From: Bacteroidota bacterium
Lineage (GTDB): Bacteria; Bacteroidota; Bacteroidia; 2-12-FULL-35-15
Direction of reading: 5' to 3'
Assembly: GCA_021413595.1 (NCBI GenBank)
Contig: JAIOQD010000026.1
Span: 1 to 16,851, forward strand
DNA length: 16,851 bases
Part shown: piece by piece, positions 1-7,204 of the stretch
Numbering within the stretch: the first letter of the stretch is position 1
Layout: each line of letters begins with the position of its first letter
Notes under the pieces: model-generated
Seen by the model: the letters and a program-made list of their open reading frames with translations, nothing else
Database searches by the model: none
What the model was told of the DNA's origin: nothing
Program-made: the position numbers and the translations under genes

Positions 1-1
1 A

Positions 2-97
2 TCAGAATTGGATCATTTAAATGAAATATTTTCTACTTCCGATACGTTGCTTGGCTTAACATCAATTGGTAAAAAAGTAGAATACAGTGGAAAATAA
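2..97 (+). CDS. C-terminal end of an unidentified protein (partial at left edge)
   Basis: A plus-strand frame is open from base 2 and stops at TAA 95-97, giving 31 residues that end in SIGKKVEYSGK. The other two plus frames are closed by stops within the first 25 bases. The frame would converge on the minus-strand ACMSD gene, whose stop lies 44 bases further on, which is a normal arrangement. The residues are a soluble, mixed-charge tail with no recognisable domain, so no function is assigned. An open frame of this length could still arise by chance in AT-rich DNA, so this is only a probable gene end. Confidence 0.4.
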   Translation, partial: SELDHLNEIFSTSDTLLGLTSIGKKVEYSGK

Positions 98-125
98 AAC
101 CGAATTTATTATTGACCGGTTATTT
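98..125. terminator. Weak inverted repeat between convergent genes
   Basis: AACCG (98-102) and CGGTT (117-121) can pair around a 14-base AT-rich loop, followed by the T-rich stretch TATTTATTTT. It sits between two converging genes, where a shared terminator is expected. The stem is only 5 bp, so this is a weak candidate. Confidence 0.25.
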
Positions 126-141
126 ATTTTGAATGTAAGAA

Positions 142-1152
142 TTACACAAAAAATTCACGCTTTAAATTCAGCCATTCTAATGCTGAGCCGCTTAGAAGCA
201 ATTCTTTCACATTCTGATCGTAAGCTGTTCCTTTAATTAATGCTCCCGGCTCTGTTTCGCCAAGTGGAAAAGGATAATCGCTACCAAGTGCAATACGATT
301 TGCACCAACTAATTCCACAACATAATCAAGCATTGCCTTGTCGTGGACTAAACTATCCAACCAAAATTTACCAAGATAAGCTCTTGGATTTACGGGATTA
401 TCTATTGCAACCAAGTCGGGACGGCAATTATAGCCATGTTCGATACGCCCTATGGTTGAAGGGAAAGAGCCTCCACCATGTGCAAAAGCAACACGCAAAT
501 TAGGCAAGCGTTCAAACACACCGCCAAATATCATTGAGCAAATTGCTAAAGAAGTTTCAGCTGGCATTCCCACGAGCCAAGGCAACCAGTAACGCTGCAT
601 TTTTTCTTGTCCCATCATATCCCAGGGATGCACAAACACTGCCATTCCAAGTTTTTCGCAGGCTTGAAAAATTGGAAATAAATGTGGATCATTCAGATTC
701 CAGTCATTCACATGCGATCCAATTTGAACACCGGCCAAACCAATTTTCTTGCAACGATCCAGTTCTTTTATCGCCAATTCAGGCGCTTGCATAGGTATTG
801 TTCCTAAGCCTATAAATCGTTTTGGAAAACGCTTAACAATGTCTGCAATATGGTCGTTCAAGAATGCCGATAATTCTAGACAATCCTTTGGTTTTGTCCA
901 ATAATTAAACATTACAGGAACAGTAGAAAGTACCTGAACATCCACATGGTGATGATCACATTCTTTAATCCGCTTTTCGGCACTCCAACAATTATCTTCT
1001 ATTTCACGAAAAAATTTACCATCATCCAAAATCATATTTGCGCAACAGGATCTATGATGCTGTAGCTGAACAAAACCACCGTAACCAAACTTCTCTTTCC
1101 AGTTAGGGATGTGTTCAGGAAGAATGTGTGTGTGTATATCTATTGTTAACAT
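142..1152 (-). CDS. acmsd: 2-amino-3-carboxymuconate-6-semialdehyde decarboxylase (ACMSD)
   Basis: A cytoplasmic amidohydrolase-superfamily enzyme (EC 4.1.1.45) that decarboxylates ACMS. It diverts the kynurenine pathway of tryptophan breakdown away from quinolinate/NAD and towards 2-aminomuconate semialdehyde. The 336-residue product has the length of the animal enzyme and resembles it closely along its whole length: IDIHTHILPEHIP at the N-terminus, FGYGGFVQLQHH near residue 22, STVPVMFNYW near 76, FVHPWDM near 173, YWLPWLVGMPAETS near 188 and GSDYPFPLGE near 290. Expected metal and catalytic residues are present: H7 and H9 of the HxH motif, H175, H225 and D292. The frame is open up to 1212, but residues upstream of this ATG come from a palindromic repeat and the family starts at M-x-x-IDIH, so 1152 is chosen. 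A GGAGGG from the edge of the repeat lies just before the ATG. No other kynurenine-pathway gene is in the window. Confidence 0.93.
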   Translation of the reverse strand: MLTIDIHTHILPEHIPNWKEKFGYGGFVQLQHHRSCCANMILDDGKFFREIEDNCWSAEKRIKECDHHHVDVQVLSTVPVMFNYWTKPKDCLELSAFLNDHIADIVKRFPKRFIGLGTIPMQAPELAIKELDRCKKIGLAGVQIGSHVNDWNLNDPHLFPIFQACEKLGMAVFVHPWDMMGQEKMQRYWLPWLVGMPAETSLAICSMIFGGVFERLPNLRVAFAHGGGSFPSTIGRIEHGYNCRPDLVAIDNPVNPRAYLGKFWLDSLVHDKAMLDYVVELVGANRIALGSDYPFPLGETEPGALIKGTAYDQNVKELLLSGSALEWLNLKREFFV

Positions 1153-1165
1153 AAGCCCTCCAACC

Positions 1166-1274
1166 GAAGCCCCTCCTCGCCTCCCCGAAGGGGGAGGTGA
1201 CACCCTACACAAGCGATCTGCTGTGTGGCTTGTGTGCGGGTTCTCTCCCCCTTCGGGGGAGTTGGAGGGGCTTC
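1166..1274. repeat. Cloverleaf-like palindromic intergenic repeat
   Basis: A perfect 11-bp outer stem, GAAGCCCCTCC (1166-1176) with GGAGGGGCTTC (1264-1274), encloses three further perfect hairpins. They are CCTCCCC/GGGGAGG (1180-1186/1191-1197), ACACAAGC/GCTTGTGT (1207-1214/1228-1235) and CTCCCCC/GGGGGAG (1245-1251/1255-1261). The GC-rich arms contrast sharply with the AT-rich surroundings. The element fills the space between the gmk stop and the ACMSD start, both on the minus strand. Seven T residues follow it on the plus strand only. Repeats with arms such as CTCCCCC-TTC-GGGGGAG are, from memory, scattered widely in Bacteroidota intergenic DNA; copy number here cannot be seen. Confidence 0.85.
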
Positions 1275-1279
1275 TTTTT

Positions 1280-1843
1280 TTACTTTAAAAATTCTGTAAT
1301 AATTTTCTCTGCTTCTTCAAAAGCATTCTCTAATTTGTCGTTCAGTATTATTTTGTCAAATAGATCAGCCGTTTTTAATTCATTTTCGGCTTTGCCAATT
1401 CTACGTGCAATACTTTCATCTGTTTCTGTTTCTCTTGACCTTAAACGCATCTCCAGATGCTGAATAGAGGGAGGCATCACAAAAACTGCAAGTGCCAGAT
1501 CGCCAAATTGATTCTTTAAATTTAATCCACCTACCACATCCACATCAAAAATTACGTGCATTCCCTTTTTCCAAATCCGTTCAATTTCAACTTTTAATGT
1601 GCCATAAAAATTATCTTTATAAACCTCTTCCCATTCTACAAAATCGTTATCTAAAATTTTTTGTTTGAACTCCTCTAAAGACAAAAAATAATAATCCACT
1701 CCATGTGTTTCACCCTTACGCATAGGTCTGCTACAGGCCGATACGGAGAATTCCAACTGTGGGAATTTTTCCAGTAAGTGATGCACAATAGTAGTTTTAC
1801 CTGCTCCTGATGGTGCTGAAAATATAATGAGTTTGCCGTCCAT
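1280..1843 (-). CDS. gmk: Guanylate kinase
   Basis: Cytoplasmic GMP kinase (ATP + GMP to ADP + GDP), essential for GTP/dGTP supply. The 187-residue protein has the usual length. It shows the P-loop SAPSGAGKTT at residues 9-18, the GMP-binding segment SRPMRKGETHGVDYYF at 38-53, VEWEEVYKDNFYGT at 69-82, the HVIFDVDVVGG strand at 96-106 and the lid-region arginines R133, R135, R137, R147 and R148. It lies 64 bases downstream of yicC in the same direction; the yicC-gmk pairing is common in bacteria. Its stop codon is 5 bases from the palindromic repeat that separates it from ACMSD. Nothing is missing or odd in the protein. Confidence 0.97.
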   Translation of the reverse strand: MDGKLIIFSAPSGAGKTTIVHHLLEKFPQLEFSVSACSRPMRKGETHGVDYYFLSLEEFKQKILDNDFVEWEEVYKDNFYGTLKVEIERIWKKGMHVIFDVDVVGGLNLKNQFGDLALAVFVMPPSIQHLEMRLRSRETETDESIARRIGKAENELKTADLFDKIILNDKLENAFEEAEKIITEFLK

Positions 1844-1907
1844 TTTGTACTACGAATTACTAATTTTAATGGATGTATTGGTTATGTATAGATTCGTTAT
1901 TTGTAAT

Positions 1908-2783
1908 TTACAAAACATTCAATAACTGTTCTTTAATTTTCTCCAATTCATCTTTCATTTGCACTACCAATTTTTGAACTGCTGCATCATTTGCTTTTGA
2001 ACCAATGGTGTTGATCTCCCGTCCTATCTCCTGTGAAATAAAACCAAGCTTACGTCCGCTGGAAGGCTCTTGTAGTGTATTCGTAAAATAATCAAGATGT
2101 GTTTTTAATCTTAATTTTTCTTCCGTGATATCCAACTTTTCAATATAATAGATTAATTCCTGCTCAAAACGATTTTGATCAATTTTTTCTTTTTCAACAA
2201 ATTCCGAAATGTTATTTTTTATCCGTGTTCTTACATTTTCAACACGTGATCCATCCATTTTTACTATATCAGCAAGTAAAGAATAAATGATGCCGATCCT
2301 TGTTTGAAATTCACTAGCAAGTATTTTCCCTTCATCGGAGCGAAATTTCTGAAACGCTTCAATGGCTTTATCAACAGCTGCTTTAACTTGTTCCCATTCT
2401 GCTTCATCTAATTCCACTACCTCCCTTTCTGCTTTCATTACTTCCGGCATCTTTACAACCAGAGCCAATAAATTTGTACTGTTCTCATTCAACTCTTCTG
2501 ACAGGGCTTTCAACTCTTTGTAATACGTTTTTGCTAAGGTTTTATTGATTGCCACGGGTAGCGTCTCCTGATTCGATTCAGTAAAAACAGTTAGGTCTAT
2601 TTTACCACGTTCAATTTGTTTGGAAATATCACTGCGAAGACCAAGCTCTTTTTCTTTATAGATATATGGTAATCGCAGATTTAGGTCCAATGCTTTGCTG
2701 TTTAAAGATCGAACTTCAACTGTTACTTTTTTTCCGGGAATTTCTGTTACAGATTTTCCAAAACCGGTCATTGATTTTATCAT
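1908..2783 (-). CDS. yicC: YicC family endoribonuclease
   Basis: A YicC/YloC-family protein of 291 residues. E. coli YicC is an oligomeric endoribonuclease involved in RNA turnover; the same role here is inferred from family membership. The signature N-terminus IKSMTGFGKS is at residues 2-11, followed by VEVRSLNSKALDLNLRLPY at 22-40 (YicC_N domain, about 1-155). The C-terminal DUF1732 domain holds SGRKLGFISQEIGREINTIG and the closing LEKIKEQLLNVL helix. The helical middle part is rich in Lys and Glu. The start is fixed by the conserved MxxSMTGFG end. A -7-type promoter motif lies 19 bases upstream. It is probably co-transcribed with gmk. Confidence 0.94.
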   Translation of the reverse strand: MIKSMTGFGKSVTEIPGKKVTVEVRSLNSKALDLNLRLPYIYKEKELGLRSDISKQIERGKIDLTVFTESNQETLPVAINKTLAKTYYKELKALSEELNENSTNLLALVVKMPEVMKAEREVVELDEAEWEQVKAAVDKAIEAFQKFRSDEGKILASEFQTRIGIIYSLLADIVKMDGSRVENVRTRIKNNISEFVEKEKIDQNRFEQELIYYIEKLDITEEKLRLKTHLDYFTNTLQEPSSGRKLGFISQEIGREINTIGSKANDAAVQKLVVQMKDELEKIKEQLLNVL

Positions 2784-2801
2784 GTTTTATTGTATTTCAA
2801 A

Positions 2802-2809
2802 CAAATGTA
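2802..2809 (-). promoter_or_regulatory. Candidate Bacteroidota -7 promoter element for yicC-gmk
   Basis: Read on the minus strand this is TACATTTG, a full match to the Bacteroidota -7 consensus TAnnTTTG, placed 18 bases before the yicC ATG at 2783. No clear TTTG is seen at the -33 spacing. The 139-base gap to the upstream isoaspartyl peptidase gene also favours a separate promoter here. Such an octamer occurs by chance every couple of kilobases in AT-rich DNA. Confidence 0.4.
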
Positions 2810-2922
2810 AGATTTTTTGAATTTATTATTTCATCTGCTTCTTCAGAAAGGGTTTAGATGAAAAATTTAGAGAGTTTTTTTATGTTTTATAGCCATAAAC
2901 TTCCGGTGATCAGCCAAAATGT

Positions 2923-3873
2923 TTAACCTTTATAAATACCCAAATAAATTTCTCCACCTGATTTTCTCATTGCACGATACATCCCTTCCGAATTAAAAGG
3001 CATTTCAATATTTCCTTTTACATCAATTGCAACAAGACCGCCCTCTCCGCCAATTTTCACCAATTTTTGATAAACTACAATATCACATGCTTCCTTTAAG
3101 GATAGGCTCTTGTATTCCATAAGACAGGAAATATCGTAAGCAACCACAGAACGAATAAAAAATTCACCATGACCCGTGCATGAAATAGCACAAGTGTTAT
3201 TGTTTGCATACGTTCCTGCTCCAATGATAGGACTATCCCCAACTCTTCCGAATTTTTTATTGGTCATTCCACCAGTTGAGGTAGCAGCTGCAATATTTCC
3301 ATGAATGTCCAATGCTACAGCACCAACAGTTCCTTTTTTTGAGTTGGGTGTTCCTGTTGTACCTCTTGTGTTTCCATGATCCAACACCACCAGATCACTT
3401 TCCTTTGCTTGTAGTAATTGATCGTAACGATCTTGCACAAAAAAGTATTCATCAGGTGCAAATTCGAGATGCATTTTTTTTGCAAACTCCATTGCACCTA
3501 CACCCGATAAAAATACATGCTCCGATTTTTCCATTACTACTCTAGCCAAAGAAACAGGATTTTTTACATTTTTTATACCTGTAACAGCACCCGCCATAAG
3601 GTTTTTTCCATCCATGATGGAGGCATCCAATTCGTTGGTTCCTCCATTGGTAAATACCGCACCTCTACCTGCATTAAAAAGAGGATTGTCTTCCAGCTTA
3701 TTTACCGCTGCTTCAACCGCATCTAGAGCATTACCACCAGATGATAAAATGTTATCTCCCGCAAGAAGCGCTTCTTCTAATCCTTTTTTATATTTTTTTT
3801 CGTTTTCAGCACCCATTACCGAACGGGGAATGGCACCTGCACCACCATGTATTGCTATCGCAAATTGTTTCAT
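2923..3873 (-). CDS. iaaA: Isoaspartyl peptidase / L-asparaginase (plant-type, Ntn hydrolase)
   Basis: A type 2 (plant-type) asparaginase of the N-terminal-nucleophile family. It cleaves isoaspartyl dipeptides, which arise from damaged proteins, and hydrolyses L-asparagine. The 316-residue precursor shows AIAIHGGAGAIP at 5-16, NPLFNAGRGAVFT at 63-75 and ELDASIMDG at 81-89. The autoprocessing site is GTVGAVA at 181-187, so cleavage should fall between G181 and the nucleophile T182 to give alpha and beta chains. The beta chain carries TSTGGMTNKKFGRVGDSPI and the GTYA loop (GAGTYA at 218-223), the usual substrate-binding parts. There is no signal peptide, so it should act in the cytoplasm. The gene starts 25 bases after the ALDH stop and is probably the tail of the same operon; a role in lipid breakdown is not suggested. 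Confidence 0.93.
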   Translation of the reverse strand: MKQFAIAIHGGAGAIPRSVMGAENEKKYKKGLEEALLAGDNILSSGGNALDAVEAAVNKLEDNPLFNAGRGAVFTNGGTNELDASIMDGKNLMAGAVTGIKNVKNPVSLARVVMEKSEHVFLSGVGAMEFAKKMHLEFAPDEYFFVQDRYDQLLQAKESDLVVLDHGNTRGTTGTPNSKKGTVGAVALDIHGNIAAATSTGGMTNKKFGRVGDSPIIGAGTYANNNTCAISCTGHGEFFIRSVVAYDISCLMEYKSLSLKEACDIVVYQKLVKIGGEGGLVAIDVKGNIEMPFNSEGMYRAMRKSGGEIYLGIYKG

Positions 3874-3898
3874 AAATTATTTTTTTATTTTTTTTAAA

Positions 3899-5278
3899 TT
3901 ACATCAGTTTTCTAAGTAGTTTTAAAATCATCCCCTTCCCATTATACGGTGGATATATGATCTTACTGATATCAATTAATTTAGATTGATACATTACTGA
4001 ACGTTCGTGTGAAAAAGCTTTAAATCCATGGAAACCATGCGAACCACCCATGCCGCTTGTGTTTATCCCACCAAAAGATAAATGCGGATTTGATATGTGG
4101 ATCATTACATCATTTATACAAGCACCTCCCGAAGAGGTTTGTTTTAAAATATTGTCAACATTTTTGTTGCTATTACTGAATATATATAAGGCCAGTGGTT
4201 TATTATTCGCATTTATATAATTGATCACTTCTGTGATGTTTTTATAAGTTACTACAGGTAACACCGGGCCAAAAACTTCTTCCTGCATGATAAGAGAATC
4301 CGAAGAAACATTTGTTAAAACAGTAGGATAAATTGCTTTTGAAAGCGCATCATCAAATAAATTTTTTAATCGTTTAAAATGATTTCCGGAAATAATTTTC
4401 CCGTAATCTTCTTTATTGAGTTGCTCCTTATTGAAATATTTTTTTTCTATAGCTGACTTCATTAAGTCAATAAATTTTTCTTGCTGATCTTCATGAACAA
4501 AAACATAGTCGGGTGCAATACAGGTTTGGCCGGCATTTGCGAAGGTGCCCCATGTTATTTTTTCAGCGGCTTTTTTCAAATCAACATCTTCATCAATGAT
4601 TGCAGGGGATTTTCCGCCTAATTCTAACGTCACAGTTGAAAGATGTTTGGAAGCTGCTTCCATTACTATTTTGCCGACATGAGTGCTGCCTGTAAAAAAA
4701 ATATGGTTAAAAGGTAAACTTAATAATTCGGTAGAAACACAGGAATCACCTTCTATAACAGCAATTTCATCTTCCTTAAAAATTAATTGTATCAATTTTG
4801 TTAACACAGCACTTGTGGCAGGAGCTAATTCAGAGGGTTTTAAAACACAGCAGTTTCCGGCAGCAATGGCTGAAACCAATGGCGACATTAACAATTGAAA
4901 TGGATAGTTCCATGGTGCAATGATCAAACAAACGCCCTTTGGTTCGTAGGTGATGCAACATTTTGTCATTAAGTTTAATAAATTGGAAGATACCGTCTGC
5001 TGGCTTGCCCAGGGCGATAAATTTTTAATCGCAAAATCGATTTCAGCATAAATAAAAAGCACTTCAAAAACAGCAGATTCAAAAACGGGCTTTCTCAGAT
5101 CCTTTTTCAAAGCTTCAAAAATTTCATTCTCGCTCGCTTTTATAGCGGTTTTTAGTTTCTTTAATTTTTTTTTACGATCATTAATAGGAGCAAGCTTAAT
5201 GGATAGCTGATTGCCTTTCTGTGCATCAAAAACTCTTTTGATAGCAAGCCTAGTATCTTCTGTTAAACTACTTTCCAT
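3899..5278 (-). CDS. ALDH3-type (fatty) aldehyde dehydrogenase
   Basis: NAD(P)-dependent aldehyde dehydrogenase of 459 residues, oxidising aldehydes to carboxylic acids. Landmarks are APWNYPFQ at 121-128 (N124), VLKPSE at 145-150, FFTGSTHVGK at 194-203, catalytic Glu219 in LELGGKSP, catalytic Cys253 in GQTCIAPDY and EEVFGP at 333-338. The GQTCIAPDY form, the short N-terminus and the closing IIYPPYNGKGM mark the ALDH3 class, which includes human fatty aldehyde dehydrogenase (ALDH3A2). The tail ends ILKLLRKLM, amphipathic and possibly membrane-associating, but there is no full membrane helix. The gene begins 6 bases after the lysoplasmalogenase stop. Its neighbours should both produce long-chain fatty aldehydes, so a fatty aldehyde substrate is inferred from both class and context. 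Coniferyl-aldehyde-type or broad-range substrates remain possible. Confidence 0.92.
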   Translation of the reverse strand: MESSLTEDTRLAIKRVFDAQKGNQLSIKLAPINDRKKKLKKLKTAIKASENEIFEALKKDLRKPVFESAVFEVLFIYAEIDFAIKNLSPWASQQTVSSNLLNLMTKCCITYEPKGVCLIIAPWNYPFQLLMSPLVSAIAAGNCCVLKPSELAPATSAVLTKLIQLIFKEDEIAVIEGDSCVSTELLSLPFNHIFFTGSTHVGKIVMEAASKHLSTVTLELGGKSPAIIDEDVDLKKAAEKITWGTFANAGQTCIAPDYVFVHEDQQEKFIDLMKSAIEKKYFNKEQLNKEDYGKIISGNHFKRLKNLFDDALSKAIYPTVLTNVSSDSLIMQEEVFGPVLPVVTYKNITEVINYINANNKPLALYIFSNSNKNVDNILKQTSSGGACINDVMIHISNPHLSFGGINTSGMGGSHGFHGFKAFSHERSVMYQSKLIDISKIIYPPYNGKGMILKLLRKLM

Positions 5279-5284
5279 ATTTTT

Positions 5285-5962
5285 TTATTTTTTGCTTAAC
5301 ACTCCTTGTGTAATAAAATATTGAGCAGCAGCATACGAACCTAAGATCCAAACGCCTGCAAGCGGTATTGGTAAAAGAAATTTATTGATCGCTAGCAAAC
5401 TGTCGGAAAGGGCGAAGCACACAGCACCTGTCATGATCAGTTTAAAACTTATATCACTCACTTTTCCATAACGATTTAAAGCAAAAACATTCATACCGAT
5501 CAGTACGGTGGTATAAAGGAATACCGGCACTTTCAGACTCCCTAAATTATTATAGAGCAACAAACAAAATACAACTCCATAAATTATCATCATCAAAATA
5601 AAAATGGATTTGCCTTTTAGTCGTTTTACCGCCATAGTTGCGGAGGAACGCAAATAATAAAAAATGTAGAAAATATGTGCAATTAAAAATGAAATTAGTC
5701 CACCAATAAAAAACAAGGGGTTTTCTCCCTGGAAGATAAGAAGGATATCTCCCAGCAGGGATAGCAATAAACCGGCAATTGCAAAAGCCACGGCTCTTTC
5801 CTTATGCCCATCCAACATAAATAAATAAACCAATAGACTGATAACAATGAGGGGTTTAAAAACAATATGAAGCATTAAGCTGTTTACTATATTAGCATAG
5901 AAAACAAAGGCTAGTATGCTTATGAACAAGACAAGGAAATTTTTTTTCAGAAATCTTTTCAT
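5285..5962 (-). CDS. yhhN: Lysoplasmalogenase, YhhN/TMEM86 family
   Basis: A polytopic inner-membrane protein of 225 residues with about seven to eight hydrophobic segments. It matches the YhhN/TMEM86 family, whose animal members (TMEM86A/B) hydrolyse the vinyl-ether bond of lysoplasmalogens to release a fatty aldehyde and a glycerophospho-headgroup. Conserved family features are KPL at 37-39, SLLGDILL at 68-75 with D72, GGLISFLIAH at 87-96 with H96, GAVCFALSDSLLA at 179-191 with D187, and YAAAQYFITQG at 210-220. The ATG overlaps the stop of the upstream hydroxylase gene as ATGA, so translation is likely coupled. The aldehyde dehydrogenase follows 6 bases later. Biochemical activity in bacteria is known for few members, so the reaction is inferred. 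Confidence 0.88.
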   Translation of the reverse strand: MKRFLKKNFLVLFISILAFVFYANIVNSLMLHIVFKPLIVISLLVYLFMLDGHKERAVAFAIAGLLLSLLGDILLIFQGENPLFFIGGLISFLIAHIFYIFYYLRSSATMAVKRLKGKSIFILMMIIYGVVFCLLLYNNLGSLKVPVFLYTTVLIGMNVFALNRYGKVSDISFKLIMTGAVCFALSDSLLAINKFLLPIPLAGVWILGSYAAAQYFITQGVLSKK

Positions 5963-7161
5963 TGTTCAGATTGTTTTATTTGAAACAACCACAAGCCGGA
6001 TAAAAGGTTCCATACCATTAATATGATCAAAAAGATGGCGGTATGTATTTGAAAGTATGCAACAAAAACAAATGAACACAATAGAATTCGAAACGCTTCA
6101 GCAAACACCGCATATTTTTTAGATTCAAATAAACTGCTGAAATTTATAATGGAAAAAACCACCAGACTTGCAGCGATCAGCTTTTCTGTGAAACTCAATT
6201 TACCTGCACTTAATAAAAAGAAAGTAGCACCGGCCAATGTTATGGCGTATTGAAACAATACATAATAGTTAATAGAATTTGGTACCAGGGTGTCATACTT
6301 TTTGTATGGTGCAGTGTTTACAGGGGGCTCCGGATCGTTTATATAAGCAGGTTTCCAGCCCGGAGGATTAAAAGTATATCTCAGTTTATCTTTAATACCA
6401 CGCATTTGTTTTATCCCCTGGTACATCAGTTTCCAATGATGGAGATTAGCGGATAGCGGATCCCATGTATTGATTGGATGTGTGATACCATATATGGGCT
6501 CTTCCTCTTCCTCTTGAAAAGTGCCAAACATTTTATCCCAAATAATTAATGTGCCGGCATGATTTTTATCAATGTATTTTGGATTCACCCCGTGATGAAC
6601 ACGATGGTGAGATGGTGTGTTTAGCACATATTCTAAAACTCCCATTTTATTTATATTCTTAGTATGTATCCAAAACTGATACAAAGTAACCAAAGAAGAA
6701 ACTAATAAAAATTGTACCGGATCAAAACCAATTAATGCAAGTGGTAAATAAAATCCAAATGAAAAGAACTTTTGAAACCAGCCTTGGCGTAATGCTACAG
6801 AGAAGTTATATTCTTCACTTTGATGATGTACTACATGTCCACCCCAAAATAAATTAATTACATGGCTGTAGCGATGAAACCAATAGTAAAAAAAATCAAC
6901 ACCTAAAAAAAGAATAATGCCCGTTGTCCAATTTACAGGAATTTTAAAAAATGCATAGTTCTCAAATAGCAATGTATAAAGGCCAACAATGGCAAGCTTA
7001 AAAAACACACCTGTAACCTGTTCTCCAATGCCACAGCTGATATTGGTAATGGCATCGTTAAAGCGATAGTTGCTTTTGTTTCGGAATTTGTCAACCAATA
7101 ATTCAAGTCCGATCAAAATAAAAAAAACCGGAATGGATAATATGATAGGATTAAAATTCAT
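5959..7161 (-). CDS. Alkylglycerol monooxygenase-like fatty acid hydroxylase (sterol desaturase superfamily)
   Basis: A 400-residue di-iron membrane hydroxylase. The histidine boxes are complete: HRYSH at 96-100, HVVHHQSEEYN at 109-119, H166 in QFWIHTK and SHHRVHH at 184-190. The run from HHQSEEYN through LVTLYQFWIHTKNIN, TPSHHRVHHG, IDKNHAGTLIIWDKMFGTF and YGITHPINTW closely follows animal AGMO/TMEM195 as I remember it. Animal AGMO uses tetrahydrobiopterin and oxygen to cleave the O-alkyl bond of alkylglycerols into a fatty aldehyde plus glycerol. Hydrophobic helices at about 5-25, 50-68, 80-95 and 130-165, and a C-terminal group at about 297-395, also fit AGMO rather than short sterol desaturases. 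It is translationally coupled to the lysoplasmalogenase gene and starts 43 bases after ade. Another C-H hydroxylase activity cannot be excluded. Confidence 0.88.
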   Translation of the reverse strand: MNFNPIILSIPVFFILIGLELLVDKFRNKSNYRFNDAITNISCGIGEQVTGVFFKLAIVGLYTLLFENYAFFKIPVNWTTGIILFLGVDFFYYWFHRYSHVINLFWGGHVVHHQSEEYNFSVALRQGWFQKFFSFGFYLPLALIGFDPVQFLLVSSLVTLYQFWIHTKNINKMGVLEYVLNTPSHHRVHHGVNPKYIDKNHAGTLIIWDKMFGTFQEEEEEPIYGITHPINTWDPLSANLHHWKLMYQGIKQMRGIKDKLRYTFNPPGWKPAYINDPEPPVNTAPYKKYDTLVPNSINYYVLFQYAITLAGATFFLLSAGKLSFTEKLIAASLVVFSIINFSSLFESKKYAVFAEAFRILLCSFVFVAYFQIHTAIFLIILMVWNLLSGLWLFQIKQSEQ

Positions 7162-7204
7162 GTGATATTTTTTTAGTAAAGTTAACCATAATTTGAAAAT
7201 TAAT

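Noticed and set aside
1153..1212. Upstream extension of the ACMSD reading frame by 20 residues
   Set aside because: The added residues (Gly/Arg/Pro-rich) are encoded by the palindromic repeat, and the family begins at the M-L-T-IDIHTH start.
3517..3919. Plus-strand open frames opposite the isoaspartyl peptidase gene
   Set aside because: Both are complementary shadows of a strongly conserved enzyme with intact catalytic residues on the minus strand.
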